The notes below the pieces were generated by a model. It had not been told where the DNA came from and did no database searches. It worked only from the letters and a program-made list of their open reading frames with translations. From Cyclobacterium salsum (GTDB lineage Bacteria; Bacteroidota; Bacteroidia; Cytophagales; Cyclobacteriaceae), in the NCBI RefSeq assembly GCF_010119245.1, contig NZ_WNKG01000010.1, positions 1 through 64,000 on the forward strand: a stretch of 64,000 bases of DNA, written 5' to 3'. Below, one piece after another: positions 30,001 through 37,588 of this stretch (the stretch's first letter is position 1; each line of letters begins with the position of its first letter). A program made the position numbers and the translations under genes.

Positions 30001-31319
30001 GAAGGTATTTTCTGGTGTTTCACTTTGCAGAAATCTTTTGGGAAAAAGAAGGAGAAAGGGTATTTGATGTGCTGATGGAAAACGGACAAGCAAAACTGGA
30101 AAACCTGGACTTGATTAAACTTATAGGCGAACCAAATCATGCGTACATGCTGCAAGGAGGAACCTTGGAAGTCATGGACGGGGCATTGGATTTGGAATTT
30201 ATCCCCAGGGTGAATGAAGCGAAACTCTCCGGGTTACGCCTGGCGCTATTGAAGCCTGATGCCAATGCTCCGGTAATTACGCAACCGGAAGACCTGAACC
30301 TGAATGAAGGACAGAAATGGACCTATCAGGTGGATGCGTACTCACCAGTGGCCGGAGAAACGCTGCAGTATTTTGCGGAAGGTCTTCCTGATGACATTAA
30401 TCTGGATCCGGATACCGGTGCTATCAGCGGAAGTTTTCCTTCGGCAGGCCGGTACGAGGTCGCACTCAAAGTGACCGACCAGCAAGGGTTGGCCGGCTAC
30501 ACAGATTTTTCAATCACCGTAAATCCGCTGACAGTCGTAAGACGGATCAATGCTGGAGGATTCTGGCTGGAATCAGAAGACATACAGTGGCAAAGCAATT
30601 TGCGCCATCCAACCGGTCGCATCTATTCTACCAATGCCGCCATTTCAAATACCGAACTGGATACAATTTACCAGTCCGAAAGAAATGGCGACTTTTCCTT
30701 CGAAATCAAGGTTCCGGCAAGAGGATACTATACCGTAGAACTTCATTTTGCCGAGATCCACTGGACCCGGGAAAATGCCAGGCTGTTCCGCTACCAACTG
30801 GAAAATGAACCCTTAAGCGAAATCATTGACCTGTACAAAGATTATGGAGGGGCCAATCATGCCTACGTCCGTACGATTCACGATGTTCAGGTAACCGACG
30901 GATTCCTTAGCCTTGAAATGATCACGGTGAAAGACCGGGCCAAACTATCGGGCATCGTAGTGTACCGTCAGGGCACGTTGGCTTCTTCGGCCAGAATGGC
31001 TACGGAATCCCAAATGGGAGAACAACAAGAATTCGGGCACCCAAACAGCGAAGAGGAGATTGAAGCCATCAACCTGTATCCAAACCCCGCCAGGAACCAC
31101 CTTAACCTGGAATTTGAAGCGAAAGAATCCGGGGTATGGAGCTTTGTGCTGGTCAATTCCTTGGGTGTAACCACTTACCTGGATCGGCTGAACCTGGAAC
31201 AAGGCAGGTACCATCTGGAGTTTGACCTGTCCGCTTACCGATTTAGTGCCGGAACGTATTACCTGCGGATGGAAAGCGAACGGGAAGAAAGCAGGGTACT
31301 TAGGGTGATTCTTTATTAA
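27093..31319 (+). CDS. Giant secreted delta-60 repeat / malectin protein with sorting tail
   Basis: A 1408-aa secreted protein. After a signal peptide, residues about 25-740 hold a dozen or more delta-60 repeats (QPDGKLLVGGGF, LNPDGSRDPSF), which form beta-propellers. Three malectin-like carbohydrate-binding domains follow, each starting with a variant of RINAGG and containing LHFAEI. A putative Ig/cadherin-type domain (YQVDAYSPVAGETLQYFAEG) lies between the second and third. The last ~75 residues (INLYPNPARNHLNLEFE ... GTYYLRMESE) match a type IX secretion sorting domain. It is probably a cell-surface or released adhesin; no catalytic site is evident. Confidence 0.88.
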   Translation: MKRILHTLIGIIVALFPLLGQEIPIDPTFHYLDRGAGIGFDGTMADLLIQENGKHLVGGRFTSYNGKSANGLVRLLPDGQADPSFSIGTGFQTQSSGDYAVNSIQVQPDGKLLVGGGFIAYKDSEANRLIRLNPDGSRDPSFQTGRGFDKGVTSVTLQSDGKILVGGYFASYQDVPLPSLVRINPDGSLDSSFNAEGIAGSIVREVALQEDGKILVNAGDNFVRLDPDGTTDNSFQLADPFGNTFNDPDYGTYTNTFHVFSVFMEQDGKILLRGDMRRNLKESVAFLRLNPDGSLDKSFQFYEEELGFELVGNLAKNLDGELFTVGLGQIGFDRSIQRLLPDGTLDKTFPPQEDLSDEEVYLSGSFLEALQNGKFLVSGSIGKISGLFRINSDGSRDLSYNPTPEFNQEVHTLSLQPDGKTLAAGKFTGYNGKVVNGLARVHSDGTLDETFEAGTGLDHSFYNPQLSILMQHDNRILLIGNFIAYNDIPAGGIVRLLPDGRQDTSFQPGTGFKAGSDLPALLQKDGKIVVAGTLFNGEPFPGLIRLNPDGSKDISFEIGSGFDRSVSCLAAAPGNKILAAGNSTSFNGNPVNLLIRLNPDGSRDNSFNVNMELDIRPENLLVQGDGKILVAGSDGPTGNESRLIRLHADGSLDTGFKAGIPSTFDMGTMLLQPDGKILLSLGKYFPPSILARLMPDGSVDPTLKLDYSFNGEIQTMTVDSKGNLLAGGSFTSFEGINAYRIAQIPDIVNQPPALENVFRINAGGPYLYRGKEVWLPDTRFSGGNKYSNQVPISNTENDALYQTERNGDFSYEIPVPKTGQYTLELHFAEIYWEQSGARLFDLKVENDLFRTNIDLVKDIGVKKANVVRIENLEVKDGNLSLELITQRDRAKISGIALFKETQTETPEDIRINAGGDALYYLGEEWLSDRYYLGGKTHFDDTNPISGDRDELHHSERYGEFSYRIPVPKAGRYFLVFHFAEIFWEKEGERVFDVLMENGQAKLENLDLIKLIGEPNHAYMLQGGTLEVMDGALDLEFIPRVNEAKLSGLRLALLKPDANAPVITQPEDLNLNEGQKWTYQVDAYSPVAGETLQYFAEGLPDDINLDPDTGAISGSFPSAGRYEVALKVTDQQGLAGYTDFSITVNPLTVVRRINAGGFWLESEDIQWQSNLRHPTGRIYSTNAAISNTELDTIYQSERNGDFSFEIKVPARGYYTVELHFAEIHWTRENARLFRYQLENEPLSEIIDLYKDYGGANHAYVRTIHDVQVTDGFLSLEMITVKDRAKLSGIVVYRQGTLASSARMATESQMGEQQEFGHPNSEEEIEAINLYPNPARNHLNLEFEAKESGVWSFVLVNSLGVTTYLDRLNLEQGRYHLEFDLSAYRFSAGTYYLRMESEREESRVLRVILY

Positions 31320-31333
31320 GGATAATCTCAAGC

Positions 31334-31379
31334 ATCCCCGCTAGCATCCGCAAAAAAAGAGGCGGCTGCTAACGGGGAT
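31334..31379 (+). terminator. Long interrupted-stem terminator
   Basis: ATCCCCG-TAGCA-CCGC pairs with GCGG-TGCTA-CGGGGAT, with single-base mismatches between blocks and an A-rich loop, followed by TTTTTGG. It follows the 1408-aa protein gene by 15 bp. Confidence 0.7.
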
Positions 31380-31445
31380 TTTTGGTAAATACCGATTCAT
31401 TTTATACGCTACTGTCTGAATATTCAATAGCCGATGGAGAGAAAA

Positions 31446-31471
31446 AGAGCTTCCCATGTCTGAGAAGCTCT
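31446..31471 (-). terminator. Terminator of the displaced tRNA gene
   Basis: On the minus strand AGAGCTTC...GAAGCTCT is followed by TTTTTCTC. It lies just beyond the tRNA 3'-end fragment on the same strand, where a tRNA terminator would be. Confidence 0.65.
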
Positions 31472-31486
31472 ATTTTGCCAAATTTT

Positions 31487-31503
31487 GTACCAGGAGCGGG
31501 ACT
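31487..31503 (-). other. Probable phage attachment site: tRNA 3' end
   Basis: The minus strand reads AGTCCCGCTCCTGGTAC: the 3' strand of a T-stem (GTCCCGC), an acceptor 3' strand (TCCTGGT) and a discriminator A, with no upstream tRNA body. Sequence left of it is host and ends in that tRNA's terminator; sequence right of it is phage. This is the expected footprint of integration into a tRNA 3' end, with the intact tRNA regenerated at the far junction outside the window. Confidence 0.65.
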
Positions 31504-31559
31504 ACATTTTTTTAAATAAATCATTGATTATCAGTGTCTAATTTCTTAGAGGTGAAATT

Positions 31560-31931
31560 TCACCCTTTACTTTGCTCCAATTTTCCCATCAAAAGCTTGT
31601 TGTGTTCTTCCAGCAGTTCGATGTACTTTTTCTGCCACAGCTCCTTTTCTTTGATGCATTTCGCCAGGTCGCTGCTGCTGTAGATTTCACTTTCTTCCGG
31701 AGAAAAACCGTACTCCGTAAGCATTTCCGGAAACTCCTTCGAAAAATCGTGGCCTATCGCACGGCCATATTTGTGAATAATATTAAAACTGAGGTCATCC
31801 TTTTCAAAATGCCTGTATGCGCTGGATGGGTGATAGGAAGCCTTTTTTGCTATCGCCAATATGCTTACCGCATGCTCTTTGGCATACTCGTCTAGCTTTT
31901 TTCTGAGTATCTCTCCCCTGTGAAACTTCAT
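31560..31931 (-). CDS. Phage repressor-like HTH protein
   Basis: A 123-aa protein with a helix-turn-helix near the N-terminus (SILAIAKKASYHPSSAYRHF) and a C-terminal helical tail (LAKCIKEKELWQKKYIELLE). It is the only early gene on the minus strand and is divergent from the Cro-like gene across a 107-bp region with phased TGCG motifs, the typical lysogeny switch layout. The ATG at 31931 was chosen because HTH similarity follows closely; an in-frame start 18 codons upstream is possible. Confidence 0.7.
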   Translation of the reverse strand: MKFHRGEILRKKLDEYAKEHAVSILAIAKKASYHPSSAYRHFEKDDLSFNIIHKYGRAIGHDFSKEFPEMLTEYGFSPEESEIYSSSDLAKCIKEKELWQKKYIELLEEHNKLLMGKLEQSKG

Positions 31932-31980
31932 GTAAACAAAGTTCGGGATAATTTTTTTCTCATTTTGAGATGAAAAATAT

Positions 31981-32018
31981 TGCATTGCTATATTTTATAT
32001 CGCATATTTACCGCATAG
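31981..32018 (-). promoter_or_regulatory. Phased TGCG operator between repressor and Cro-like genes
   Basis: Read on the minus strand the region is CTATGCGGTAAATATGCGAT..., with TGCG at 32015 and again at 32004, exactly 11 bp apart. It lies between the divergent switch genes. The same CTATGCG(N)TA...TGCGAT arrangement recurs at 44073-44102 ahead of the late genes. Confidence 0.55.
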
Positions 32019-32038
32019 TTATAGCACTTTAAGAAAAC

Positions 32039-32293
32039 ATGCAATACCAAAAATCCAGTATGCTATCCAAAAAGGAGTTGAAAAAATTGAAAAAGAAGAT
32101 GCCATATGGCTACTTCTCCATGATAGAAAAGCGGGTTAAAGTATCCTCTAGAACCATTTCCTACTTCTTCTCAGAAAAAGAGCACCGCTATAACCTGGAA
32201 GTTCATCAAGCAGCTCTTGATGTGATTGAAGAATACCAACTTTCTATAAACAAGATAAAAACGCGACAAAAAACCATCTTAAATGAGAAATAA
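32039..32293 (+). CDS. Cro-like small HTH protein
   Basis: An 84-aa basic protein whose middle (GYFSMIEKRVKVSSRTISYF) reads as a helix-turn-helix of the Cro/CI type. It is the first gene of the rightward early operon and is divergent from the repressor. It overlaps the next gene by 11 bp, suggesting translational coupling. Function is assigned from position and the HTH pattern. Confidence 0.6.
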   Translation: MQYQKSSMLSKKELKKLKKKMPYGYFSMIEKRVKVSSRTISYFFSEKEHRYNLEVHQAALDVIEEYQLSINKIKTRQKTILNEK

Positions 32294-32876
32294 GGAACTC
32301 ATATCCAGAATGAAAACCTGTGTTTCGGGGAAATTGCCTGCTGGAATCATCGATCAAAACGTCGAATTCTTCGCAAAAGGAGAAAGCGTTTTCGCAATTG
32401 TGCAATCCCAAATGCTCCCCCCTGCAGAATGGCCAAACTGGCTGAAAGAGTCGATTCTTCAAGATATGCAAAAGCATCCTTCTGCAGTCCAGGCGCTGGT
32501 AGACGCTGATTTCGTGACGGAGGAAGAAATGGTTGTCCAATACATCAAGTGCCGGTATTCGGCTTTGGACAATCAACCCGATATGATCGAAGGCCGACTG
32601 CAGGATACCGAATACGTCGACTGCAGCCTGAGAGGCTCCTGCCCATTTGAAGGTCGACTGTGCGAATTGCTGGCCGCCCGATACGGGATTCTTACACCCA
32701 GAGAAATCGAAGTTTTAAAGCTAATCCCTGAAGGACTGCTGGACAAAGAGATCGCAGACAAAATGGGCATATCAGTCCTTACCGTGGGTGTGTACATGAA
32801 AAATTTAAGAGAAAAAACAGGCTATAAAAATAAAGCCGAACTGGTTCGCTTCGCTTTCGAAAAGAACCTGATATGA
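32283..32876 (+). CDS. LuxR-type HTH regulator with Cys cluster
   Basis: A 197-aa protein. The C-terminal 60 residues are a LuxR/GerE HTH (LTPREIEVLKLIPEGLLDKE, then ISVLTVGVYMKNLREKTGYK). Just before it a cysteine-rich segment (KC...DCSLRGSCPFEGRLCE) has four cysteines that could bind a metal or iron-sulfur cluster. The N-terminal half is unrecognised. It probably controls phage early genes. Confidence 0.7.
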   Translation: MRNKELISRMKTCVSGKLPAGIIDQNVEFFAKGESVFAIVQSQMLPPAEWPNWLKESILQDMQKHPSAVQALVDADFVTEEEMVVQYIKCRYSALDNQPDMIEGRLQDTEYVDCSLRGSCPFEGRLCELLAARYGILTPREIEVLKLIPEGLLDKEIADKMGISVLTVGVYMKNLREKTGYKNKAELVRFAFEKNLI

Positions 32877-32961
32877 CATTACCGGAAAGTTCATTCCACG
32901 TTTGAGCGACAACCATTCCGGAACCGTACCGGTAGCGGTTCCGGAATTTAAACACAAAGCC

Positions 32962-33198
32962 ATGAACCCATTCAAACTATTACTCGACCACAACATTGCC
33001 CGGGTCAAAAAGAAACATTATGCCGAACGGGCCAAAGGCCTTAAAGGCATCTTCGAGCCAGTCAATAACCTGCATGCCCATAACTGGATCCGGAGGGAAA
33101 TAGCCATCCGGACCAACCTTTACCAGGTGATGGATGAGCTTATCTCAAATGACCAACTCTATAAAGATCTCAATTATGAGCCCACGAAAAGAACTTAG
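32962..33198 (+). CDS. Small phage early protein, unrecognised
   Basis: A 78-aa, basic and largely helical protein (MNPFKLLLDHNIARVKKKHY). It is in the early operon and overlaps the next gene by 23 bp. The ATG at 32962 was preferred over the open frame upstream. No family is recognised. Confidence 0.5.
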   Translation: MNPFKLLLDHNIARVKKKHYAERAKGLKGIFEPVNNLHAHNWIRREIAIRTNLYQVMDELISNDQLYKDLNYEPTKRT

Positions 33199-33406
33199 AG
33201 ACTACGAGGAACTGCTGGAATTTGCCAGGCAAGAGCTTCGCCAAAGCCAACAACAGCTGATACGCATGCGAAACCTGGAAGCCGATCCGGATCAATTGGA
33301 AAAACTGGAAAAGGAAATTGAACTGCTTATCAAGGCAGTAGACCGATATCAAGTCAAAATTAAAGTGCTACAAAATGCCCTACGAGAAAGTGAAAATCAG
33401 TCCTAA
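33176..33406 (+). CDS. Small coiled-coil phage protein
   Basis: A 76-aa protein that is nearly all predicted coiled coil (LEFARQELRQSQQQLIRMRN; LEKLEKEIELLIKAVDRYQV). It overlaps both neighbours in the early operon. Function unknown; it could be a dimerising accessory factor. Confidence 0.5.
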   Translation: MSPRKELRDYEELLEFARQELRQSQQQLIRMRNLEADPDQLEKLEKEIELLIKAVDRYQVKIKVLQNALRESENQS

Positions 33407-33569
33407 AGTTCGTCATGAAAACATCCCTTGCACATCCGACCACTTTGAAAAGCACCTTCGGGACAAAGCCCTCCCCATTATCCACCAGGGAAACATGTAC
33501 ATCCGTGTCCGGGATGGCTCCGGAGAGGAATGGGGATTATTCAGAGGCCAGTTTGTCTCGTGCCGGTAG
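33375..33569 (+). CDS. Small phage early protein, unrecognised
   Basis: A 64-aa protein with a beta-rich second half (NMYIRVRDGSGEEWGLFRGQ). It overlaps the preceding coiled-coil gene by 32 bp and the following gene by about 56 bp. No family is recognised. Confidence 0.45.
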   Translation: MPYEKVKISPKVRHENIPCTSDHFEKHLRDKALPIIHQGNMYIRVRDGSGEEWGLFRGQFVSCR

Positions 33570-33759
33570 AAAACAGAAAATCCGCCAGCGACGGTATTAC
33601 TTTATCCGCAAGCTTCGCGAAATAGGCTACCAGATCCACACGGAAAAGCGAAGCATTCAGACCCCCTACACCTCCGTAAATGACATCCCCCCGCCGGAAA
33701 GGTATTACGTCCGGCAGCTCCTTAAACTCGGATTTCAGCAAGAACTCACTTTTTTCTGA
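33514..33759 (+). CDS. Small basic phage protein upstream of primase
   Basis: An 81-aa basic protein. The C-terminal part has two similar aromatic/basic repeats: RRYYFIRKLREIGYQ and ERYYVRQLLKLGFQ. The stop overlaps the primase start as TGATG, implying translational coupling. The exact start is uncertain; ATG 33514 gives a 56-bp overlap with the previous gene. Confidence 0.5.
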   Translation: MAPERNGDYSEASLSRAGRKQKIRQRRYYFIRKLREIGYQIHTEKRSIQTPYTSVNDIPPPERYYVRQLLKLGFQQELTFF

Positions 33760-36641
33760 TGTACATCGAACAGCAAAAAATATTGGACGGGACCGATGGC
33801 GGTCTCAAAATTATCCTGCATTACTACCCTCAGGCAGAAAGAGCCCTGCAGCGTAAAGGGACCAAGTTCAAACTGCGGACCAGTGAAAAAACCGCATCTG
33901 CTACCCTGAAACAACTATCTGATGGCAACTGGGTGGTGACCGACTTTGGCGGGGATCAGAAGCCCAAAAACGGCATACTGGTTTGCATGGAGGAAGAGGG
34001 AGTGGAATTCAAAGAAGCCCTGGAGCTTCTGGCCTCCCGATACGGGATAGACGGGCAGGAACCGCCCGAGGTCCTGAAGCCGGAGATTACCACCAGAGAG
34101 GCAAGGGCAGAGGAGAATGAAGGAGAATGGTACTTTGAGGTGCGGGAAGGATTTACCGAGCTGGACGTTACGACTGTCCTGGCAGATAAGGCCATCCCTT
34201 ATCAAAAGGACGAACAGGGAAAGAAAATCATCAACTGGGAGAAAATCGAAAAGGTCTTCAAGCGGTACCATTTTTATTCCCTGCACAGTTATTCCATTGT
34301 CAAAAACCGGAAGGTCATCACCATTGCAGCGACGGACCGCTATCCGATTTTTATGTGGGATGAAGGATCCTTCAAAAAGATCTACCAGCCCCTCAGTCCG
34401 GATAAGGGCCGGCGCTTCATGTATTACGGCAAGCGGGACAAGGATTTTCTTCACGGCCTGGCCGAATGCCATATGGCTTTTGAATCACTGCAGGAAGGGG
34501 AAGACACCGACGAGGAGACCGGAGAGGTTCGCTCCAAAAAGAAAAAGAAGCTTCCGGAAATCCTTTACTGTAGCGGTGGTTCTGATGGCATGAACCTGGC
34601 CATGATCGGCTACCAGGTGGTTTGGCCCAATAGCGAGACGGCCAAACTCTCCGATAAGCAATTTAAGAGCCTGGCCAAGCTGGCCGATAAGGTGATGAAC
34701 ATGCCGGACATTGACCATACCGGTCTCCGGGAAGCGCACCGCCTGGCCATGGAGCACCTGGACCTGTACAATATCATGCTGCCTGCAGAGCTCCGGGAGC
34801 GTGCGGACAAGCGGGGAAATCCCTCCAAAGACGTTCGGGATTACCTAAAGTACCATACCTATTACGATTTCAAACAGCTGGTCAAAACAGCGCTTCCTTA
34901 TCGTTTTTGGGATGAGATCTACTACGAAGACAAGGCCGGAAACTGGCGATCCAAGTTTGAGGTGAAGAATACCCGTCTCTATAATTTCCTAACCAAAAAC
35001 GGCTTCTACCGCCTGCAGAACAAAAACGAAAAACAGGGCTTTATCTACATCCAGATCAAAGACAACATCGTCCGGGAGATTGAAGTCAATGAAGTAAAAA
35101 CCCACGTGCATCGCTTCCTGGAAGAACAGTATGTGGACGAAGACCTGAGGGATGTATTTTTTCGCAGTACCCAGCTAAAGGAAGCCTCCATGTCCAACCT
35201 GCCCATGACGGAGGTAGACTTTTCCGACTTCGACCGGGACCGGCAGTTTTTCTTTTTCGAAAACAAAACGGTGGAAGTCACCAAATCCGGAATCAAGGTT
35301 CACAAACTGGGTGAGATCAAGCGGTACGTCTGGGAAGATGAAGTGATCAAGCACCGGTTTAAAGAGCAGGAACCGCATTTCAAAATCAGCAAAAACGAGG
35401 ATGACCACTGGCACATCGATATCCTGAAAAAGGATAACATCTTCCTGAACTTCCTGATCAATACCAGCCGCACCCACTGGCGCACCGAGCTGGAAGACAA
35501 CCTGGATGCGCTGAGTCCGGAGGAGCAGAAAGCCTACAAGAAAAAGCACTTGTTCGATATCGCCGGGGAGAACCTCTCTCCGGAAGAGAAACGGGAGCAG
35601 ATGCACCAGCTCGTCAATAAGATCTACGTCCTGGGCTACCTGCTGCACCGGTACAAGGATCCCTCTCGCCCTTGGGCCATCTGGACCATGGACCACCGGA
35701 TAAGTGATGAGGGCGAATCTCACGGGGGTTCCGGTAAGTCCATCGCCATGGGAGCTGTCAGTCGCTTTATGAAGTCCGTCACCCTGCGGGGCAGGGATCC
35801 CAAGATGACCGAAAACCCGCATATGTATGACCGTGTCACCATTCACACCGATTACATCCTGGTAGACGATGCCAATCAGTACCTGAAATTCGACGTGTTC
35901 TTCAGTGATATCACAGGCAATATGATCGTGAATCCCAAGAACAATAAATCCTACGAAATCCCTTACGAGGAGTCTCCCAAGTTTGCCTTCAGTTCCAATT
36001 TCCCATTACGAAATATAGACAGCTCCGTACTGCGCCGGGTGCTGTACTGCGTGTTTTCGGACTACTACCACGAAAACAAAGACGGCTACTTCCGGGAGAG
36101 CAGAAACCCCAGGGAGGAGTTTGGCAAAAACATCCTGGGGCCGGATTATACGGACGAGGACTGGAACGACTTCTACAACTTCATGATCCAATGCTGTCAG
36201 TTTTACCTCAATCACGGCAAGATCGATCCACCGATGGAAAACGTGGAGAAACGCAATTTACTGAGCGAAATGGGCGCACCCTTCCACGAGTGGGCAGACA
36301 CCTACTTCAGCGACAGGATGAACCAGGACGTGGTGAAAAAATACGCCATGGATGATTTTATCCGCAGCACCAATACCAAATGGACTTCTCAGAAATTCAC
36401 CAAAGCCCTGCGCGCCTGGGCCAGGTACTACGGGTACGAGCTGGATCCGGAGGAATTTAAAAACAGCTCCGGACGGATCATCCGCAAGATCCAGGAGGAC
36501 GGCCACCCCACTTCCGTGGAAATGATCTATGTACGCAATACCCAGGTGGCCACCCCCGAGCCACCGGAGCAGATCCCCATCAGTTCGGGGAATGACAAGC
36601 TGATACCAGGTAACCAAACAGATGCATTTGACAATTTCTGA
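33759..36641 (+). CDS. Phage primase-helicase (TOPRIM + SF3 ATPase)
   Basis: A 960-aa replication protein. The N-terminal ~90 residues resemble a CHC2-type primase domain in shape but lack the zinc-binding cysteines. A TOPRIM domain follows at about residues 265-320: the acidic start EILYCSGGSDGMN and the DxD in MPDIDHTG. The C-terminal half has an SF3-type helicase with Walker A GGSGKS near residue 655, Walker B-like YILVDDAN and a sensor-like FAFSSNF. A single polypeptide would prime and unwind phage DNA. It is translationally coupled to the gene before it and begins a long early operon. Confidence 0.85.
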   Translation: MYIEQQKILDGTDGGLKIILHYYPQAERALQRKGTKFKLRTSEKTASATLKQLSDGNWVVTDFGGDQKPKNGILVCMEEEGVEFKEALELLASRYGIDGQEPPEVLKPEITTREARAEENEGEWYFEVREGFTELDVTTVLADKAIPYQKDEQGKKIINWEKIEKVFKRYHFYSLHSYSIVKNRKVITIAATDRYPIFMWDEGSFKKIYQPLSPDKGRRFMYYGKRDKDFLHGLAECHMAFESLQEGEDTDEETGEVRSKKKKKLPEILYCSGGSDGMNLAMIGYQVVWPNSETAKLSDKQFKSLAKLADKVMNMPDIDHTGLREAHRLAMEHLDLYNIMLPAELRERADKRGNPSKDVRDYLKYHTYYDFKQLVKTALPYRFWDEIYYEDKAGNWRSKFEVKNTRLYNFLTKNGFYRLQNKNEKQGFIYIQIKDNIVREIEVNEVKTHVHRFLEEQYVDEDLRDVFFRSTQLKEASMSNLPMTEVDFSDFDRDRQFFFFENKTVEVTKSGIKVHKLGEIKRYVWEDEVIKHRFKEQEPHFKISKNEDDHWHIDILKKDNIFLNFLINTSRTHWRTELEDNLDALSPEEQKAYKKKHLFDIAGENLSPEEKREQMHQLVNKIYVLGYLLHRYKDPSRPWAIWTMDHRISDEGESHGGSGKSIAMGAVSRFMKSVTLRGRDPKMTENPHMYDRVTIHTDYILVDDANQYLKFDVFFSDITGNMIVNPKNNKSYEIPYEESPKFAFSSNFPLRNIDSSVLRRVLYCVFSDYYHENKDGYFRESRNPREEFGKNILGPDYTDEDWNDFYNFMIQCCQFYLNHGKIDPPMENVEKRNLLSEMGAPFHEWADTYFSDRMNQDVVKKYAMDDFIRSTNTKWTSQKFTKALRAWARYYGYELDPEEFKNSSGRIIRKIQEDGHPTSVEMIYVRNTQVATPEPPEQIPISSGNDKLIPGNQTDAFDNF

Positions 36642-36642
36642 T

Positions 36643-36870
36643 ATGGAAATATTACTAAAACTCAAACCAGCCTCGTCCCTGGAGGACTTCATGGACAAGG
36701 AAAAGAAATCCCGCAAAATGGGCCTGGTCTATTTCCAGGTCCTGGAGGGAGGTTCCGGACTCATTACCCGGGTGGTATCCGAGCAAACAGATAAAATCTG
36801 GCTGCAGCGGATGATCAAAAAAGGTAAACTATTCATTCAAGAAACCTCAAACATTGCTGAAACATCATGA
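36643..36870 (+). CDS. Small phage protein, unrecognised
   Basis: A 75-aa protein starting 1 bp after the primase-helicase stop (MEILLKLKPASSLEDFMDKE). Mixed helical sequence without a known family. It overlaps the next gene by ATGA. Confidence 0.5.
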   Translation: MEILLKLKPASSLEDFMDKEKKSRKMGLVYFQVLEGGSGLITRVVSEQTDKIWLQRMIKKGKLFIQETSNIAETS

Positions 36871-37085
36871 ACATTACCGTAGACCTCAGTTTCCTGATCG
36901 CCGTCAAAGACATGCGCGAGGAACAACGACGCTTCTTTGCACTCACCAAAGAAGCCAAAGCCAAAAAGCTGCCCAAGTTATGGGCCCAGCGAAAAAACTG
37001 CCTGGACAGCTCCCGGCAGCTGGAAGCCCTGGTGGATATCCGCCTGGATCAGTACCTGAATGGAAAGGAGGAGAGCAATGGCTAA
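36867..37085 (+). CDS. Small phage protein, unrecognised
   Basis: A 72-aa basic helical protein (KDMREEQRRFFALTKEAKAK). Its ATG overlaps the previous stop as ATGA, and its end overlaps the next start. No family is recognised. Confidence 0.5.
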   Translation: MNITVDLSFLIAVKDMREEQRRFFALTKEAKAKKLPKLWAQRKNCLDSSRQLEALVDIRLDQYLNGKEESNG

Positions 37086-37374
37086 TGATAGACCATACAG
37101 CGGCTGTCTGGTAAGCGGCTTCTTTTCGGTCTTCTGCGTACTGATGCTGCTGGGTACCTGCACCAGCTCCTGCGGCACTGCCGGGATCACTGCCCTGGTG
37201 CCTGCCGGCGAGGTGATCGGCCGGGATGGAGACCGCCTGCTGATCCAGTTTGATGATGCGACCAGTAGGCCCGGCAAAGCCTACGAATGGTTTCATTTTC
37301 CAGGCTTGGGACCGGTAGATTACCAAGAGCTCGAGGCCGAGCTCATCATCAGGAAAAGGAGGGGACATGACTGA
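37078..37374 (+). CDS. Small phage membrane protein, unrecognised
   Basis: A 98-aa protein with one N-terminal membrane helix (LVSGFFSVFCVLMLLGTCTS) and a small C-terminal domain (GEVIGRDGDRLLIQFDD) with a beta pattern. The ATG at 37078 lies just inside the end of the previous gene. After its TGA stop the same frame stays open for 62 more codons (see the next entry). Confidence 0.5.
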   Translation: MANDRPYSGCLVSGFFSVFCVLMLLGTCTSSCGTAGITALVPAGEVIGRDGDRLLIQFDDATSRPGKAYEWFHFPGLGPVDYQELEAELIIRKRRGHD

Positions 37375-37563
37375 TCAGGCCCAGTTCACGCCCTCTTTTT
37401 CTACCTGTACCTGTCACTGTTTTGCTTGCTGGCATCGCTCTTTCTTCTGTCCGCAATCCTGGTGCTTCTCCGGGAGATGGCAAAGGAGGAGCCTCCGGAT
37501 GACATATCCCCGGAGATCCGGGAAGGCTGGCTCTGGCATCAGATCCGGCGAAAAATCAAGTAA
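37375..37563 (+). CDS. Membrane-helix open frame without a clear start
   Basis: Directly after the TGA of the 98-aa gene, in the same frame, the sequence encodes a strong membrane helix (LFFYLYLSLFCLLASLFLLS) and a charged tail ending in WLWHQIRRKIK. It looks like a real small phage membrane protein. There is no ATG, GTG or plausible TTG before the helix. Either an unusual start or stop-codon readthrough is used, or the gene has lost its start. Confidence 0.35.
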   Translation, partial: SGPVHALFFYLYLSLFCLLASLFLLSAILVLLREMAKEEPPDDISPEIREGWLWHQIRRKIK

Positions 37564-37588
37564 TTATTCACGCAAATTTAATAAACCC

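Noticed and set aside
37367-37588. Upstream part of the longer frame ending at 37816
   Set aside because: Cys/Ser/Arg-rich sequence without similarity; another frame over the same bases encodes a convincing membrane helix.
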